DNA of 33,529 bases from Sphingomonas sp. Leaf33. Lineage in GTDB: Bacteria; Pseudomonadota; Alphaproteobacteria; Sphingomonadales; Sphingomonadaceae. Location: contig NZ_LMLB01000017.1 of NCBI RefSeq assembly GCF_001421785.1, positions 462,969 to 496,497 on the forward strand, given 5' to 3'. The notes beneath the pieces are model-generated. The model did not search any database and was not told the DNA's origin. It saw nothing but the letters and a program-made list of their open reading frames with translations. A program made the translations under genes and the position numbers. This document shows, piece by piece, positions 9,099 through 18,438 of the stretch (positions are counted from its first letter, which is position 1; each line of letters starts with the position of its first letter).

Positions 9099-9442
9099 AA
9101 CATTATCTCTTCGTTTGCAGCCAGAACCGGTTACGCAGTCCGACTGCTGAGCAGATTTTCGCGGACCGTTCAGACATCGCTGTCGCCTCGGCCGGAACGA
9201 ACCATGACGCTGAAACGCCGCTGACATCAGACCTAGTGCGCTGGGCGGATGTCATCGTTGTTATGGAACGGACGCATCGCGCGAAGGTGCAAAAGCGCTT
9301 TCGTAGTGACCTTGGCGGTACACGAATCGTTTGCCTCGATATTCCTGATGATTACGATTTCATGGATCCGGCTCTTGTGTCTTTGCTTCAGCACCGCATG
9401 AGCCGGCATTTGCCAACGCGTCCTATCGACGATTACCTGTGA
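9095..9442 (+). CDS. Small low-molecular-weight protein tyrosine phosphatase-like protein
   Basis: The 115-residue protein starts with a phosphate-binding P-loop of CX5R(S) type, VCSQNRLRSPTAE (Cys about residue 8, Arg about 14). An acidic stretch, IPDDYDFMDP (about 83-92), could supply the general acid. It is shorter than classical LMW-PTPs (about 150 residues) and fits the compact predicted phosphatases found in many bacteria. Its base composition is visibly lower in GC than its neighbours, with codons such as att, tct and gat, which suggests transfer. Even so, it overlaps the MscS stop by ATGA and so has been knitted into the operon. Activity is inferred from the P-loop. The physiological substrate is unknown. 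Confidence 0.8.
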   Translation: MKHYLFVCSQNRLRSPTAEQIFADRSDIAVASAGTNHDAETPLTSDLVRWADVIVVMERTHRAKVQKRFRSDLGGTRIVCLDIPDDYDFMDPALVSLLQHRMSRHLPTRPIDDYL

Positions 9443-9499
9443 TATAAGCAGGATGGCTTGCGATGTTGGAAAGTATTTGCTTGGTGCGAACTTCGCTGG

Positions 9500-9527
9500 T
9501 TGACGCCTACGCTTTTTGACATATTAA
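9500..9527 (+). promoter_or_regulatory. Candidate sigma-70-like promoter
   Basis: TTGACG and TATTAA lie 16 nt apart in an AT-rich patch after the phosphatase gene. It is about 210 nt from the next start codon, with a large stem-loop between. It could serve that gene with a long leader, or a short RNA, or be chance. Confidence 0.25.
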
Positions 9528-9570
9528 ATTTCTGAACTCCCGGCTGAGCAGCTTCGGAGGCTCGACCATC

Positions 9571-9629
9571 GTGCTCCGGCGCAGGCCGAAGCCTTGCGGT
9601 TGCCACCGCTCCGGCCTGCGCCGGAGCAC
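9571..9629. repeat. Long stem-loop: 18-bp perfect inverted repeat
   Basis: gtgctccggcgcaggccg (9571-9588) is exactly complementary to 9612-9629, with a 23-nt loop. Imperfect pairing continues outward (ccatc... / ...gatgg). It occupies most of the non-coding gap 9443-9737, between an operon end and a gene start on the same strand. No T-run follows, so it may be a REP/MITE-like element as well as a terminator. Confidence 0.75.
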
Positions 9630-9737
9630 CGGATGGTGGACGATCGAGCGGCGAGCAAAAAACACGCTGATAGTGTGACCCGTTTGTGACCTTAGCCCCC
9701 ATTCCCGTCGCGCACCCGGCTCCCTAGATACGCTCAC

Positions 9738-10860
<1,123 letters not shown>

Positions 10861-10877
<17 letters not shown>

Positions 10878-12507
10878 GCCGCGCCGCGCGGCGCTTCAGC
10901 AAGATCTCGCGGTACGGACCCCAGTCGTCGATCGACAGCGCCGCGGGCCTGACCGCATGGTCGACGCGGAACAGCGCGCTCGTGCCGTCGCGCCACACGG
11001 GCACCAACCCCTGCTCAAGCCGCTTGTCGTAATTGGGCGGGCTGATCAGCCAGACGTAATCGAATGCGTCGCGCGGGAAGCGGACGAGGCTGATCGACAC
11101 CGGGCGCCACCATTCGGTCGGGCACTGGGTCGTCGTGACGATCTCCGACGGGTCGTGGTTGAACGGCTTGCCGGCCAGATACTTGACCGTCAGCAACTGC
11201 GCGCCGGGCATCGACCACTGGTCGTTGGTAAAGGCCAGCCGTCGCACCATCGCCATGCCGGGCAGGTGCTGGAGGCGGGTCATCGTCCACTGGTTGTAGC
11301 AGGTCTCACCGACGAAGCTGACCAGCCGCGCGCCTGTCGGCAGTTTCTCCAGCGCGGCGAGTTCGCGGTCGTAGCTCTTGTCGTAGCGCCAGAAGCTGAT
11401 CGTGGTGCCGGCGGTGCGCGCCAGGAAGAAGGCCAGGCCGGCCAGTGCGATGATACTCACCCCGCGCGTCGTCGTTCCGGGCCGCGGGCGGATCGCGATC
11501 AGCGCGATGCCCAGCATGAAGGGGGCGAGGCGCATGTCGGCATAGGCGGACCCGAACACGATCCGCGGCAACAGGATGAAGACCGCCAGCAGGAACAGCG
11601 CCGACAGGCTCAGGTTGCGCGAATATTGGACGTTGGGGTCGCGGACCGACTTCAGCAGCACGAAGAACAGGATGGCGACCGACGCGATGTCGAACGGCAT
11701 CCAGCGGTCGCGCAGGACCATCGTCACCCAATTGACCTTGGCCCGCCAGTTGAACCAGTCGCCGGTCTGGCCGGTGACGTGCCCGCCGCTGCGCCACATC
11801 AGCATCAGCGCGGCAGGTGGCGCCAGCGGCAGGCAGTGGATGCCTGCCATCACCCATGGCCGCACCCACCGCGCGACGACGCCGCGCTCGGTCGCCTTGT
11901 CATGCTCGCGGATCAGCTCGGCGGAAAAGGCGAGCACCCCCAGCACGCCCCAGCCGAAGGTGTGGCAGACCCACAGCAGCAACCCGATGGGTAAGAACAG
12001 GATCGCGCGCAACCGGAACCGGCCCAGCCGGGCAAGGCGCAACCACAGCGCAAAGGCATTGAGCGCCAGCGCCATCGACAGCGCGAAATTCACGAAGCCG
12101 AAATGGAACGGGTAGCTGTAGGCGAGGGGCAGGGCGAACAGCGCGGTCGCCGGGATGCGGCCATGCACCTCGCGCGCGATCCACAGCAGCCCGACCGCGG
12201 TCAGCGGCGGGATGGTCAGCACGATCAGCTTGACCGCCAACTCCAGCCCGAGGATCGGCGCCAGCGGCTCGATCAGCAGGTCCAGCCCCAGGTTGCCGAT
12301 CAGCTGCCAGCGGAAATCATACCAGTCGTTCAGCCACGGCGCAGTGTCGTGCGCCAACTGGACGCGGTAGCGCGCCATATGCCCCGGCAGGTCGACCAGC
12401 GGCGCGACATCGGGGATCAGCAGCGGGATCGCCGTCGCCAGCGCGACAAAGACGACGAACGCGCGGGTCTGCCACCAACGAAGCGAGGTATCGGCCGGCG
12501 TGTACAT
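10861..12507 (-). CDS. Polytopic membrane protein, GT-C-like; paralogue 3 of a tandem family
   Basis: The 548-residue protein has about ten to twelve hydrophobic segments and a soluble C-terminal part. It shares colinear blocks with the genes at 12552-14024 and 15696-17138. These are PLVDLPGHMARYR in the first external loop, WQLIGNLGLDLLIEP, LALPLAYSYPFHFGFVNFALS-like text (about residues 130-150), WVCHTFGWGVLG, RDRWMPFD, SAYADMRLAP and FDYVWLISPP. An acidic residue in the first loop after helix 1, many helices and a polar tail resemble GT-C glycosyltransferases, but no accepted family name was recognised. The ATG at 12507 is preferred over a GTG two codons earlier because the G-rich ribosome site fits it better. 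It is the last gene of the run that starts behind argG, and its end overlaps the convergent DUF482 gene by 17 bp. Confidence 0.8.
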
Positions 12508-12551
12508 CGCCACCGTCCATAAGGGGCGGGGCGGCCCCCCGGCAAGACGCT

Positions 12552-14024
12552 TCAGCGCACGACCCGGTAGAGCGTCGAGCGTGCATTGCGAAAGACCGGC
12601 CGCAGGTCCGCCGGCACGGGGCCGGACAGACCGACCAGCCAGACGTGGGTGAAATACCGCCGGTCGAAATCGCGCAGCGCCGTGTTGCGATCGGTCGGCT
12701 TGTGTTCGCAGTAAGCCGGATAGACGAGTTGCGAGGGATCGGTCCGGTACACCGGATCAGCTGCTCCGCGCAGGCGCAGGGATTGCTGGCCGGGAATCGC
12801 CCAGGCGCCGTTCTCGAACACGTCGCGCCGGGCGATGGCGAGTCCGCCCAGATGCCCGACGCGGTCGGAATGCCAGTCGGATGCGCAGGGCTCCCGGATC
12901 AGGCTCAGCACACGCGCGCCGCGCGGCATGGCGGGGATCGCCGCTTCCGTCTCGGTCCAGACCTGTGCGAGGCTCAGGTAGCTGACCGTCGTCGCGACCA
13001 TACGGATGGCCAGGAAGGCCACACCGCCCAGGGCTATATGGCGGGTGGTGCGGTCGTCATCGATCCGCACCGCGCACAGCAGCAGCGCGCAAGCCGGGGC
13101 CAGCAGTCGCATGTCGACATAGGCGCCGCCCAGGGCCGCGTGGGGCAGGGCGACAAAGGCGAGCAGCAGGATCGCCCCCGGCGCGGCGACGACCGGGTCC
13201 CATCGCCAGTCGCGGCGGCGCACGGCGGTCCACAGTAGCAGCATGACGACGCAGGCGCTGGCGACATCGAACCATTTCCAGCGATCACGGACCAGCGAGG
13301 CGACGGCGCTCGCCTTGGCCGACCAGACCCACAGCGGGTCGGCGGCCGGTCCGGTCGCGCCGGTCATCGCCAGAACCGGTGTCGCCAGCGGCAGGCAGGC
13401 CAGCGTCGCGTGACCGACGGCGCTCCGCCAGCCGAGGCCGCGCTCGCGACCCAGCATGACGCCGCTTGCCCAGGCCATCAGCCCGAACATGCCCCAGCCG
13501 GAGCTATGCGCGATCCACAGCAGCCAGGCGACGGGTACGAACAGGATCGCGCGCAGCCATGGCCGACGATCAAGCGCGATCCAGCTGGCCAGCGCGACGA
13601 AGGTTAGTGCGGCGGCCAGCGCGAAATTGACGAAGCCGAGCGTAAAGGCATGGCTATACGCGAGCGCGCAGGCGAAACCGGCCAGCGGCGGGACCGGTCG
13701 CCCGCGGCTGCGCCCGATCGCCCACAGTCCAGCGACGAAGACCGCCGGGATCAGCAGGACGACCAGCTTCGCGGCACGCTCGACCCCCAGCCACGGCGCC
13801 AGCGCGATGACGGGCAGGTCGACGCCCAGATTGCCGATCAGTTGCCAGTCATGGGCCCAGGCTCGTTGCAGCGCAGGCGACTGCGCGATGGATGCGGCGA
13901 TATGGTACCGCCCGATATGACCGGGCAGGTCGTTCAGCGGCGGGATCGCGGGCCAGACCAGCGGCAGCGTCACGAGGACCATCGCCGCAAGCAGCCAGCC
14001 GATGTCGCGGTAACGCGCGCTCAT
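12552..14024 (-). CDS. Polytopic membrane protein, GT-C-like; paralogue 2
   Basis: The 490-residue paralogue of the neighbouring genes has LNDLPGHIGRYHIA after helix 1, WQLIGNLGVDLPVIALAP, WLLWIAHSSGWGMFGLMAW, RDRWKWFDVAS, GGAYVDMRLLAP and a C-terminal soluble region. That region contains ARVLSLIREPCASDW, HLGGLAIARRDVFENGAW and FTHVWLVGLSGP. The conserved H-x-x-GW, DMRL and HLGG blocks make it one family with the other two. Its start overlaps by ATGA the stop of the STT3-like gene, which points to translational coupling. A GT-C type sugar transferase acting on the outer face of the inner membrane is the most plausible role, but this is inference from topology. It could instead be an uncharacterised polymer-assembly protein. 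Confidence 0.8.
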   Translation of the reverse strand: MSARYRDIGWLLAAMVLVTLPLVWPAIPPLNDLPGHIGRYHIAASIAQSPALQRAWAHDWQLIGNLGVDLPVIALAPWLGVERAAKLVVLLIPAVFVAGLWAIGRSRGRPVPPLAGFACALAYSHAFTLGFVNFALAAALTFVALASWIALDRRPWLRAILFVPVAWLLWIAHSSGWGMFGLMAWASGVMLGRERGLGWRSAVGHATLACLPLATPVLAMTGATGPAADPLWVWSAKASAVASLVRDRWKWFDVASACVVMLLLWTAVRRRDWRWDPVVAAPGAILLLAFVALPHAALGGAYVDMRLLAPACALLLCAVRIDDDRTTRHIALGGVAFLAIRMVATTVSYLSLAQVWTETEAAIPAMPRGARVLSLIREPCASDWHSDRVGHLGGLAIARRDVFENGAWAIPGQQSLRLRGAADPVYRTDPSQLVYPAYCEHKPTDRNTALRDFDRRYFTHVWLVGLSGPVPADLRPVFRNARSTLYRVVR

Positions 14025-15658
14025 CGGGGCGTGCCGCGCACGACGTACAGGGTTCGAGCGGTGTCAACCGGCCGCAACCAGTCCGGCATCGTCCCACCCC
14101 CGATCGTCCCGGCGGCGGGACGGACAGGTCCGAACATCCCCGGGCACACCGCGACGTACCGCACGCGCCACCTCCGCGCGATCGCAGCCGCCTCCGATGC
14201 GGGGCCCAGGAAGAAGCGATACATCGCGGCGTTACCGGCATTGTTGCGATGATAGGGCGCGGCGATCACCGCATGGGGAGTTCCGGCGAGGATGTAGCTG
14301 CCGGCGTCGATCCCGGTCATCACTACGCCCGGCGGCAGGCGCCGTAACCGGTCGAGCATCGCCGGTCCGCCGCAATCCAGGGCCGGGACGGCGACCGCTG
14401 TTGCCTTGGGAGCGATTATGCCGGCGGCGAGCGGATAGGTCACGCCTGCGCCGACGATCCACAGCGCCACGATGCCGGGCGTTCGCCTGGCGGCGCGGGC
14501 TTCGGTCAGCAGGACGGCGAACGGCACGACAGCCAATGCCGCCCCGACATAGGCGCCGCGCACCTGCACCAGCGTGATCGCCAGCGCAGCCAGTTGATAG
14601 GCGAGCGCCAAACCCCAGCCGGCATGGCGCCGCCACGCCAGCCACGCCGTCGCTGTCACTCCCGCAATCAGCAGTCCCGCGTAGCCGATCGCGGCCGACG
14701 CCGGCGCACTGACCAGCGGCTGCGCTTCGCCGACGTTCTGCAACCACAGTCGTGCGACGATCGGATCGACGGTCCCGTACGGGCCGGCTGCACAGGTCGT
14801 CACGATCGATCGCCCCAGCACGGAAAGCGCGATGACGCCGGCGATCAGCAGAATCAGGGGCCGGCGGTCGATCCGCCCGATCGCGGCCAGCGCCAGCCCG
14901 CCCGCGATCGCCAGGGGCAGCAGCGGCCGGACGGTGTCGCACGCACCGCCCCGTGCCGCGAAGGGCGCGAGCACGAGCAGACCCACAGCCAGGGTCAGGC
15001 CGAAGCCGGTCATCCGTGCGCCATCGCCGCGAAGGCGTTCGAGCGTGACTATCGCGCCGGTGACGAGTGCGAAGGGCAGCGTCTCGAGCCCGATGATCGC
15101 ACCCACCGCGACCGCACCGCCCGCGACCACGCCTGATCGGAATCCGGCTGGAGCCAGACCGGCGCGTAGCTGCACCAGGACCAGCAGCACCTGCATCGCA
15201 TGGTGGTCGATCCGCCCCGGCAGGAACAGGCTGGTCGCCGGATAGGCCAGCACCGCGAGCACCAGTGCGGTCGGCCCGGCGGCAACCGCGAAGTGTCGGG
15301 TCACATCGCGGAGGACGATCAGCAGCGCGGCCAGCTGCAGCAGCGGCCATGCCACCACCGCGACAAGCTCCGCGGCTGAGGAACCGGCAAGCGGACGCAG
15401 TGCGAGGATGATCGCGGCGAGGACGATGTCGCCGATCCGCGACCAGTGCATCGCAAGGCCGCCGGCCAGCCGGTGCTGCGAAATGTCGCCGAAGCCTTGT
15501 CCGGCGATCCAGTCGCGGACCTGCTGCAACCGCATCGCATCGTCGGTGTCGGGCAGCATCAGCCGCGACAGCCGCGCCCAGTCGGTCGCCGTCCAGGCCA
15601 TGCCCAGCAGAACGGTCAGGGCAAGGATTGGCAGGATCGGGCGCAGGCGGGCGGACAT
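14021..15658 (-). CDS. STT3/GT-C-like membrane glycosyltransferase candidate
   Basis: The 545-residue protein differs from its three neighbours. After the first helix it has the acidic motif LMLPDTDDAMRLQQVRDW, and later LPGRIDHHAMQVLLVLVQ. An acidic pair after helix 1 and a D-H-H motif in a later loop resemble the catalytic loops of STT3/PglB/AglB oligosaccharyltransferases. The C-terminal part (GIDAGSYILAGTPH, APYHRNNAGNAAMYRFFLG, VRYVAVCPGMFG) would be periplasmic. The length is short compared with true STT3. The ATG at 15658 was taken because reading further upstream runs through the non-coding gap into the previous gene. It is coupled by ATGA to the next gene. The functional call is inference; membrane topology and the motifs are visible. 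Confidence 0.7.
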   Translation of the reverse strand: MSARLRPILPILALTVLLGMAWTATDWARLSRLMLPDTDDAMRLQQVRDWIAGQGFGDISQHRLAGGLAMHWSRIGDIVLAAIILALRPLAGSSAAELVAVVAWPLLQLAALLIVLRDVTRHFAVAAGPTALVLAVLAYPATSLFLPGRIDHHAMQVLLVLVQLRAGLAPAGFRSGVVAGGAVAVGAIIGLETLPFALVTGAIVTLERLRGDGARMTGFGLTLAVGLLVLAPFAARGGACDTVRPLLPLAIAGGLALAAIGRIDRRPLILLIAGVIALSVLGRSIVTTCAAGPYGTVDPIVARLWLQNVGEAQPLVSAPASAAIGYAGLLIAGVTATAWLAWRRHAGWGLALAYQLAALAITLVQVRGAYVGAALAVVPFAVLLTEARAARRTPGIVALWIVGAGVTYPLAAGIIAPKATAVAVPALDCGGPAMLDRLRRLPPGVVMTGIDAGSYILAGTPHAVIAAPYHRNNAGNAAMYRFFLGPASEAAAIARRWRVRYVAVCPGMFGPVRPAAGTIGGGTMPDWLRPVDTARTLYVVRGTPR

Positions 15659-15680
15659 TGCGCCGGACGCTACCGGCGGG

Positions 15681-15688
15681 ATGGTTAA
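15681..15688 (-). promoter_or_regulatory. TTAACCAT motif (CtrA half-site-like) upstream of the STT3-like gene
   Basis: TTAACCAT on the minus strand sits in the 37-nt gap ahead of the STT3-like gene. The same octamer lies ahead of the 480-residue paralogue (17158-17165) and in the dnaN upstream region. It resembles a CtrA half-site, but no second half at the N7 spacing is present here. Confidence 0.3.
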
Positions 15689-15695
15689 TTTCCCG

Positions 15696-17138
15696 TCAGT
15701 CGATGCGATAGAGCGCGTGGCCGCCATCGGCCCACAGCCGCGTCATTCCCGGCAGCGACGGTGGCGTCGAGGTGCCCAGATTCAGCACCCAGACGCGGTC
15801 GAACGTTCCCCGCGGCACCGCCGCCAGCGCGCGGGGCAGAGCGTCCGGTGCACAGGACAGGAACTGCGACGGATCGCGCTCGAACGGGCCCGCGGCCGGA
15901 TAGCGCACATCGAACATCGCTGCGGCATTGCCCTGGAAATGGTCGTTGACGAACGCCCGCCGCCGCGCGGTCACGAGCCCGCCGAGATGATCGTAGCGGG
16001 CCAGCGGCCAGACCGCGTCGCACGTCGGACGGACCAGCATCACCACGCGCGCATGGTCGGGAATATGATCGAGCGCCGCGAGCGCACGGTCCTGCTGCTG
16101 TGCGCTGATAGCGTAGCTCGCGGTCAGACCGGCAATGCGGGTCAGGAAGACGGCAGCGGCGATGACCGACACCACGCGCGCCTGCCGGCTGTTCTTCGGC
16201 GCAAAGGCCAGCAGCGCGAACGTGAGCACCAGCGGCACCAGCCGCATGTCGGCAAAGGCCGACCCCATCATCCATCCCGGCAGCGCGAGGAACGCCGCCA
16301 GCATCGCCAGCGCGATCGCGGCGAAGCGTGGATCGACGCGGGCCCGGCGCAGCGCGAAGGCGATGCCGCCGATCACGACGATCGTCGCCACGATGTCCCA
16401 TGCCAGCCAACGGTCCCGCATGGCGCCGATCAGCGCGAACAGCTTGCCCGCCGCGTTCCACTCCCCGGTCAACCCGCCGCCACCGGCCGTCGCCAGCATG
16501 AACGGCAGGGGGGCCGCCAGAGGCCAGCAGGCCAGCGCAGCGCGGATCGGTCGTCGCGATATCGCAAGCTCGGCGGCGAAGACGGCCAGGCCGAGGACCG
16601 CCCAGCCGAAGATGTGGCACAGCCAGATCGTCAGCCCGACGGGTAGGAACACCGGCGCCCGCCAGCGGCTGCCCGCCATCGTCAGCCACAGCGACAGGGC
16701 GAACAGCGCCAGGGCGGCCGACAGCGTGAAATTCAGGAAGCCCATGCCGAACGGCTGGCCGTATGCCAGCGGCAGGGCCAGGATCGCGAAGGGCGTGACC
16801 CGGCCGTGCACGGTCCGCGACAGCGTCAGAACGCCGGCGACGGTCAGCATCGGAATGGCGATCGTCACCAGCTTCGTCGCCGGCTCGATGCCGATCAACG
16901 GCCCGATCAGCCAGACGATGGCCTCGACGCCCAGGTTGCCGGTCGCGCGCCACTGAACGACGTACCACTGCGCCAGCGGCCCGTGATTGGCATCGAGCAT
17001 GATGCGGTATTGCCCGATATGGCCAGGCAGGTCAGTCAGCGGCGGGACCGCCGGCCACAGCAGCGGGACCGCGGCCAACAGCACGGCGGCGGCAAAGGCC
17101 CATCGCGTCTGCCACCATTCCCGCGCGCCCGTCTCCAT
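15696..17138 (-). CDS. Polytopic membrane protein, GT-C-like; paralogue 1
   Basis: The 480-residue protein is first in the membrane-protein series. Blocks shared with the two other paralogues are LTDLPGHIGQYRIML, WRATGNLGVEAIVWLIGP, KLVTIAIPMLTVAGVL, LALPLAYGQPFGMGFLNFTL, IWLCHIFGWAVLGL, GSAFADMRLVPL, ARVVMLVRPTCDAVWPLARY, HLGGLVTARRRAFVND and FDRVWVLNLG. Many hydrophobic helices and a soluble tail are seen. The start codon lies 34 nt after the argG stop on the same strand, so it probably shares an mRNA with argG or has its own promoter in that gap. No known family was recognised with certainty. A lipid-linked sugar transferase or related surface-polymer role is inferred. Confidence 0.8.
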   Translation of the reverse strand: METGAREWWQTRWAFAAAVLLAAVPLLWPAVPPLTDLPGHIGQYRIMLDANHGPLAQWYVVQWRATGNLGVEAIVWLIGPLIGIEPATKLVTIAIPMLTVAGVLTLSRTVHGRVTPFAILALPLAYGQPFGMGFLNFTLSAALALFALSLWLTMAGSRWRAPVFLPVGLTIWLCHIFGWAVLGLAVFAAELAISRRPIRAALACWPLAAPLPFMLATAGGGGLTGEWNAAGKLFALIGAMRDRWLAWDIVATIVVIGGIAFALRRARVDPRFAAIALAMLAAFLALPGWMMGSAFADMRLVPLVLTFALLAFAPKNSRQARVVSVIAAAVFLTRIAGLTASYAISAQQQDRALAALDHIPDHARVVMLVRPTCDAVWPLARYDHLGGLVTARRRAFVNDHFQGNAAAMFDVRYPAAGPFERDPSQFLSCAPDALPRALAAVPRGTFDRVWVLNLGTSTPPSLPGMTRLWADGGHALYRID

Positions 17139-17157
17139 GCGGCTGAGCTAGCGGGAA

Positions 17158-17165
17158 ATGGTTAA
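17158..17165 (-). promoter_or_regulatory. TTAACCAT motif (CtrA half-site-like) upstream of paralogue 1
   Basis: The minus-strand sequence of the argG/membrane-gene gap reads gcgTTAACCATttcccgc. It lies 20 nt ahead of the start codon of the first GT-C-like gene. There is no second TTAA at N7 spacing, so CtrA binding is only a possibility. Confidence 0.3.
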
Positions 17166-17172
17166 CGCGCGG

Positions 17173-18420
17173 TCAGCGGTCGCGGCGCCCCAGCAGGCGC
17201 AGACGCAGCGCATTGAGCTTGATGAAGCCTGCCGCGTCTCGCTGGTCATAGGCGCCCTGGTCGTCCTCGAACGTCACGACCTTTTCGCTGTAGAGCGAAT
17301 AGGGCGACTTGCGGCCGGTGACGTGGCACGAGCCCTTGTACAGCTTGAGGCGGACGGTGCCGGTGACCTTTTCCTGGCTGTAATCGACCGCGGCCTGCAG
17401 CATCTCGCGCTCCGGCGAGAACCAGAAGCCGTTGTAGACCAGTTCGGCATAGCGGGGCGCCAGTTCGTCCTTCAGATGGGCAGCGCCGCGGTCGAGCGTG
17501 ATCTGCTCGATCCCGCGATGGGCCAGGGCGTAGATGGTGCCGCCCGGCGTCTCATACATGCCGCGGCTCTTCATGCCGACGAAGCGGTTCTCGACCAGGT
17601 CGAGGCGGCCGATGCCGTGCCTGCGGCCGAGATCGTTGAGCGCGGCGAGGAGCGTCGCCGGGCTCATCGCCTCGCCATTCAGCGCGACGCCGTCGCCGCG
17701 CTCGAAGTCGATCGTGATCGTCTCCGGCTGGTCGGGTGCGTCCTCCGGATTGACGGTGCGCGAATAGACATAGTCGGGAACCTCGTCCCACGGATCCTCG
17801 AGCACTTTCCCTTCCGACGAGGTATGCAGCAGGTTTGCGTCGGTCGAGAATGGTGCTTCGCCGCGCTTGTCCTTGCTGACCGGAATCTGGTGCGCCTCGG
17901 CGAATTCGATCAGCCGGGTGCGGCTGGTCAGGTCCCATTCGCGCCAAGGCGCGATGACCTTGATGTCGGGGGCGAGCGCATAATAGCCGAGTTCGAAGCG
18001 GACCTGATCGTTGCCCTTGCCGGTCGCGCCGTGGCTGACCGCGTCGGCGTTCACCGCGCGGGCGATCTCGATCTGGCGCTTGGCGATCAGTGGCCGCGCA
18101 ATCGAGGTGCCGAGCAGGTACAGCCCCTCGTACAGCGCATTCGCGCGCATCATCGGGAAGACGTAGTCCTTGACGAACTCCTCGCGCAGGTCGTCGATGA
18201 AGATGTGTTCGGGTTTGACGCCTGCCATCTCGGCCTTGCGGCGCGCCGGCTCCAGTTCCTCGCCTTGGCCCAGGTCCGCGGTGAAGGTCACGACCTCGCA
18301 GCCATATTCGGTCTGGAGCCATTTCAGGATGACGGAAGTGTCGAGGCCACCCGAATAGGCGAGCACTACACGATTGATGTCGGCGTCGCCGGCGGGGCGC
18401 TTGATGGAGGAGTCGGTCAT
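17173..18420 (-). CDS. argG: Argininosuccinate synthase
   Basis: ArgG joins citrulline and aspartate with ATP to give argininosuccinate, the penultimate step of arginine synthesis in the cytosol. The 415-residue length fits a slightly extended type I enzyme (usually about 400). The PP-loop ATP motif [10 protein letters not shown] is at about residues 21-30. Further family blocks are [47 protein letters not shown] and [20 protein letters not shown]. The first 15 or so residues ([16 protein letters not shown]) are a variable extension. A weak ribosome site, aagg, lies before the ATG. It follows the MATE gene by 18 nt and precedes the membrane-protein series by 34 nt. No argH lies nearby, so arginine genes are dispersed here. 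Confidence 0.97.
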   Translation of the reverse strand: MTDSSIKRPAGDADINRVVLAYSGGLDTSVILKWLQTEYGCEVVTFTADLGQGEELEPARRKAEMAGVKPEHIFIDDLREEFVKDYVFPMMRANALYEGLYLLGTSIARPLIAKRQIEIARAVNADAVSHGATGKGNDQVRFELGYYALAPDIKVIAPWREWDLTSRTRLIEFAEAHQIPVSKDKRGEAPFSTDANLLHTSSEGKVLEDPWDEVPDYVYSRTVNPEDAPDQPETITIDFERGDGVALNGEAMSPATLLAALNDLGRRHGIGRLDLVENRFVGMKSRGMYETPGGTIYALAHRGIEQITLDRGAAHLKDELAPRYAELVYNGFWFSPEREMLQAAVDYSQEKVTGTVRLKLYKGSCHVTGRKSPYSLYSEKVVTFEDDQGAYDQRDAAGFIKLNALRLRLLGRRDR

Positions 18421-18438
18421 CCGCGCGCCTTTAGAAGG

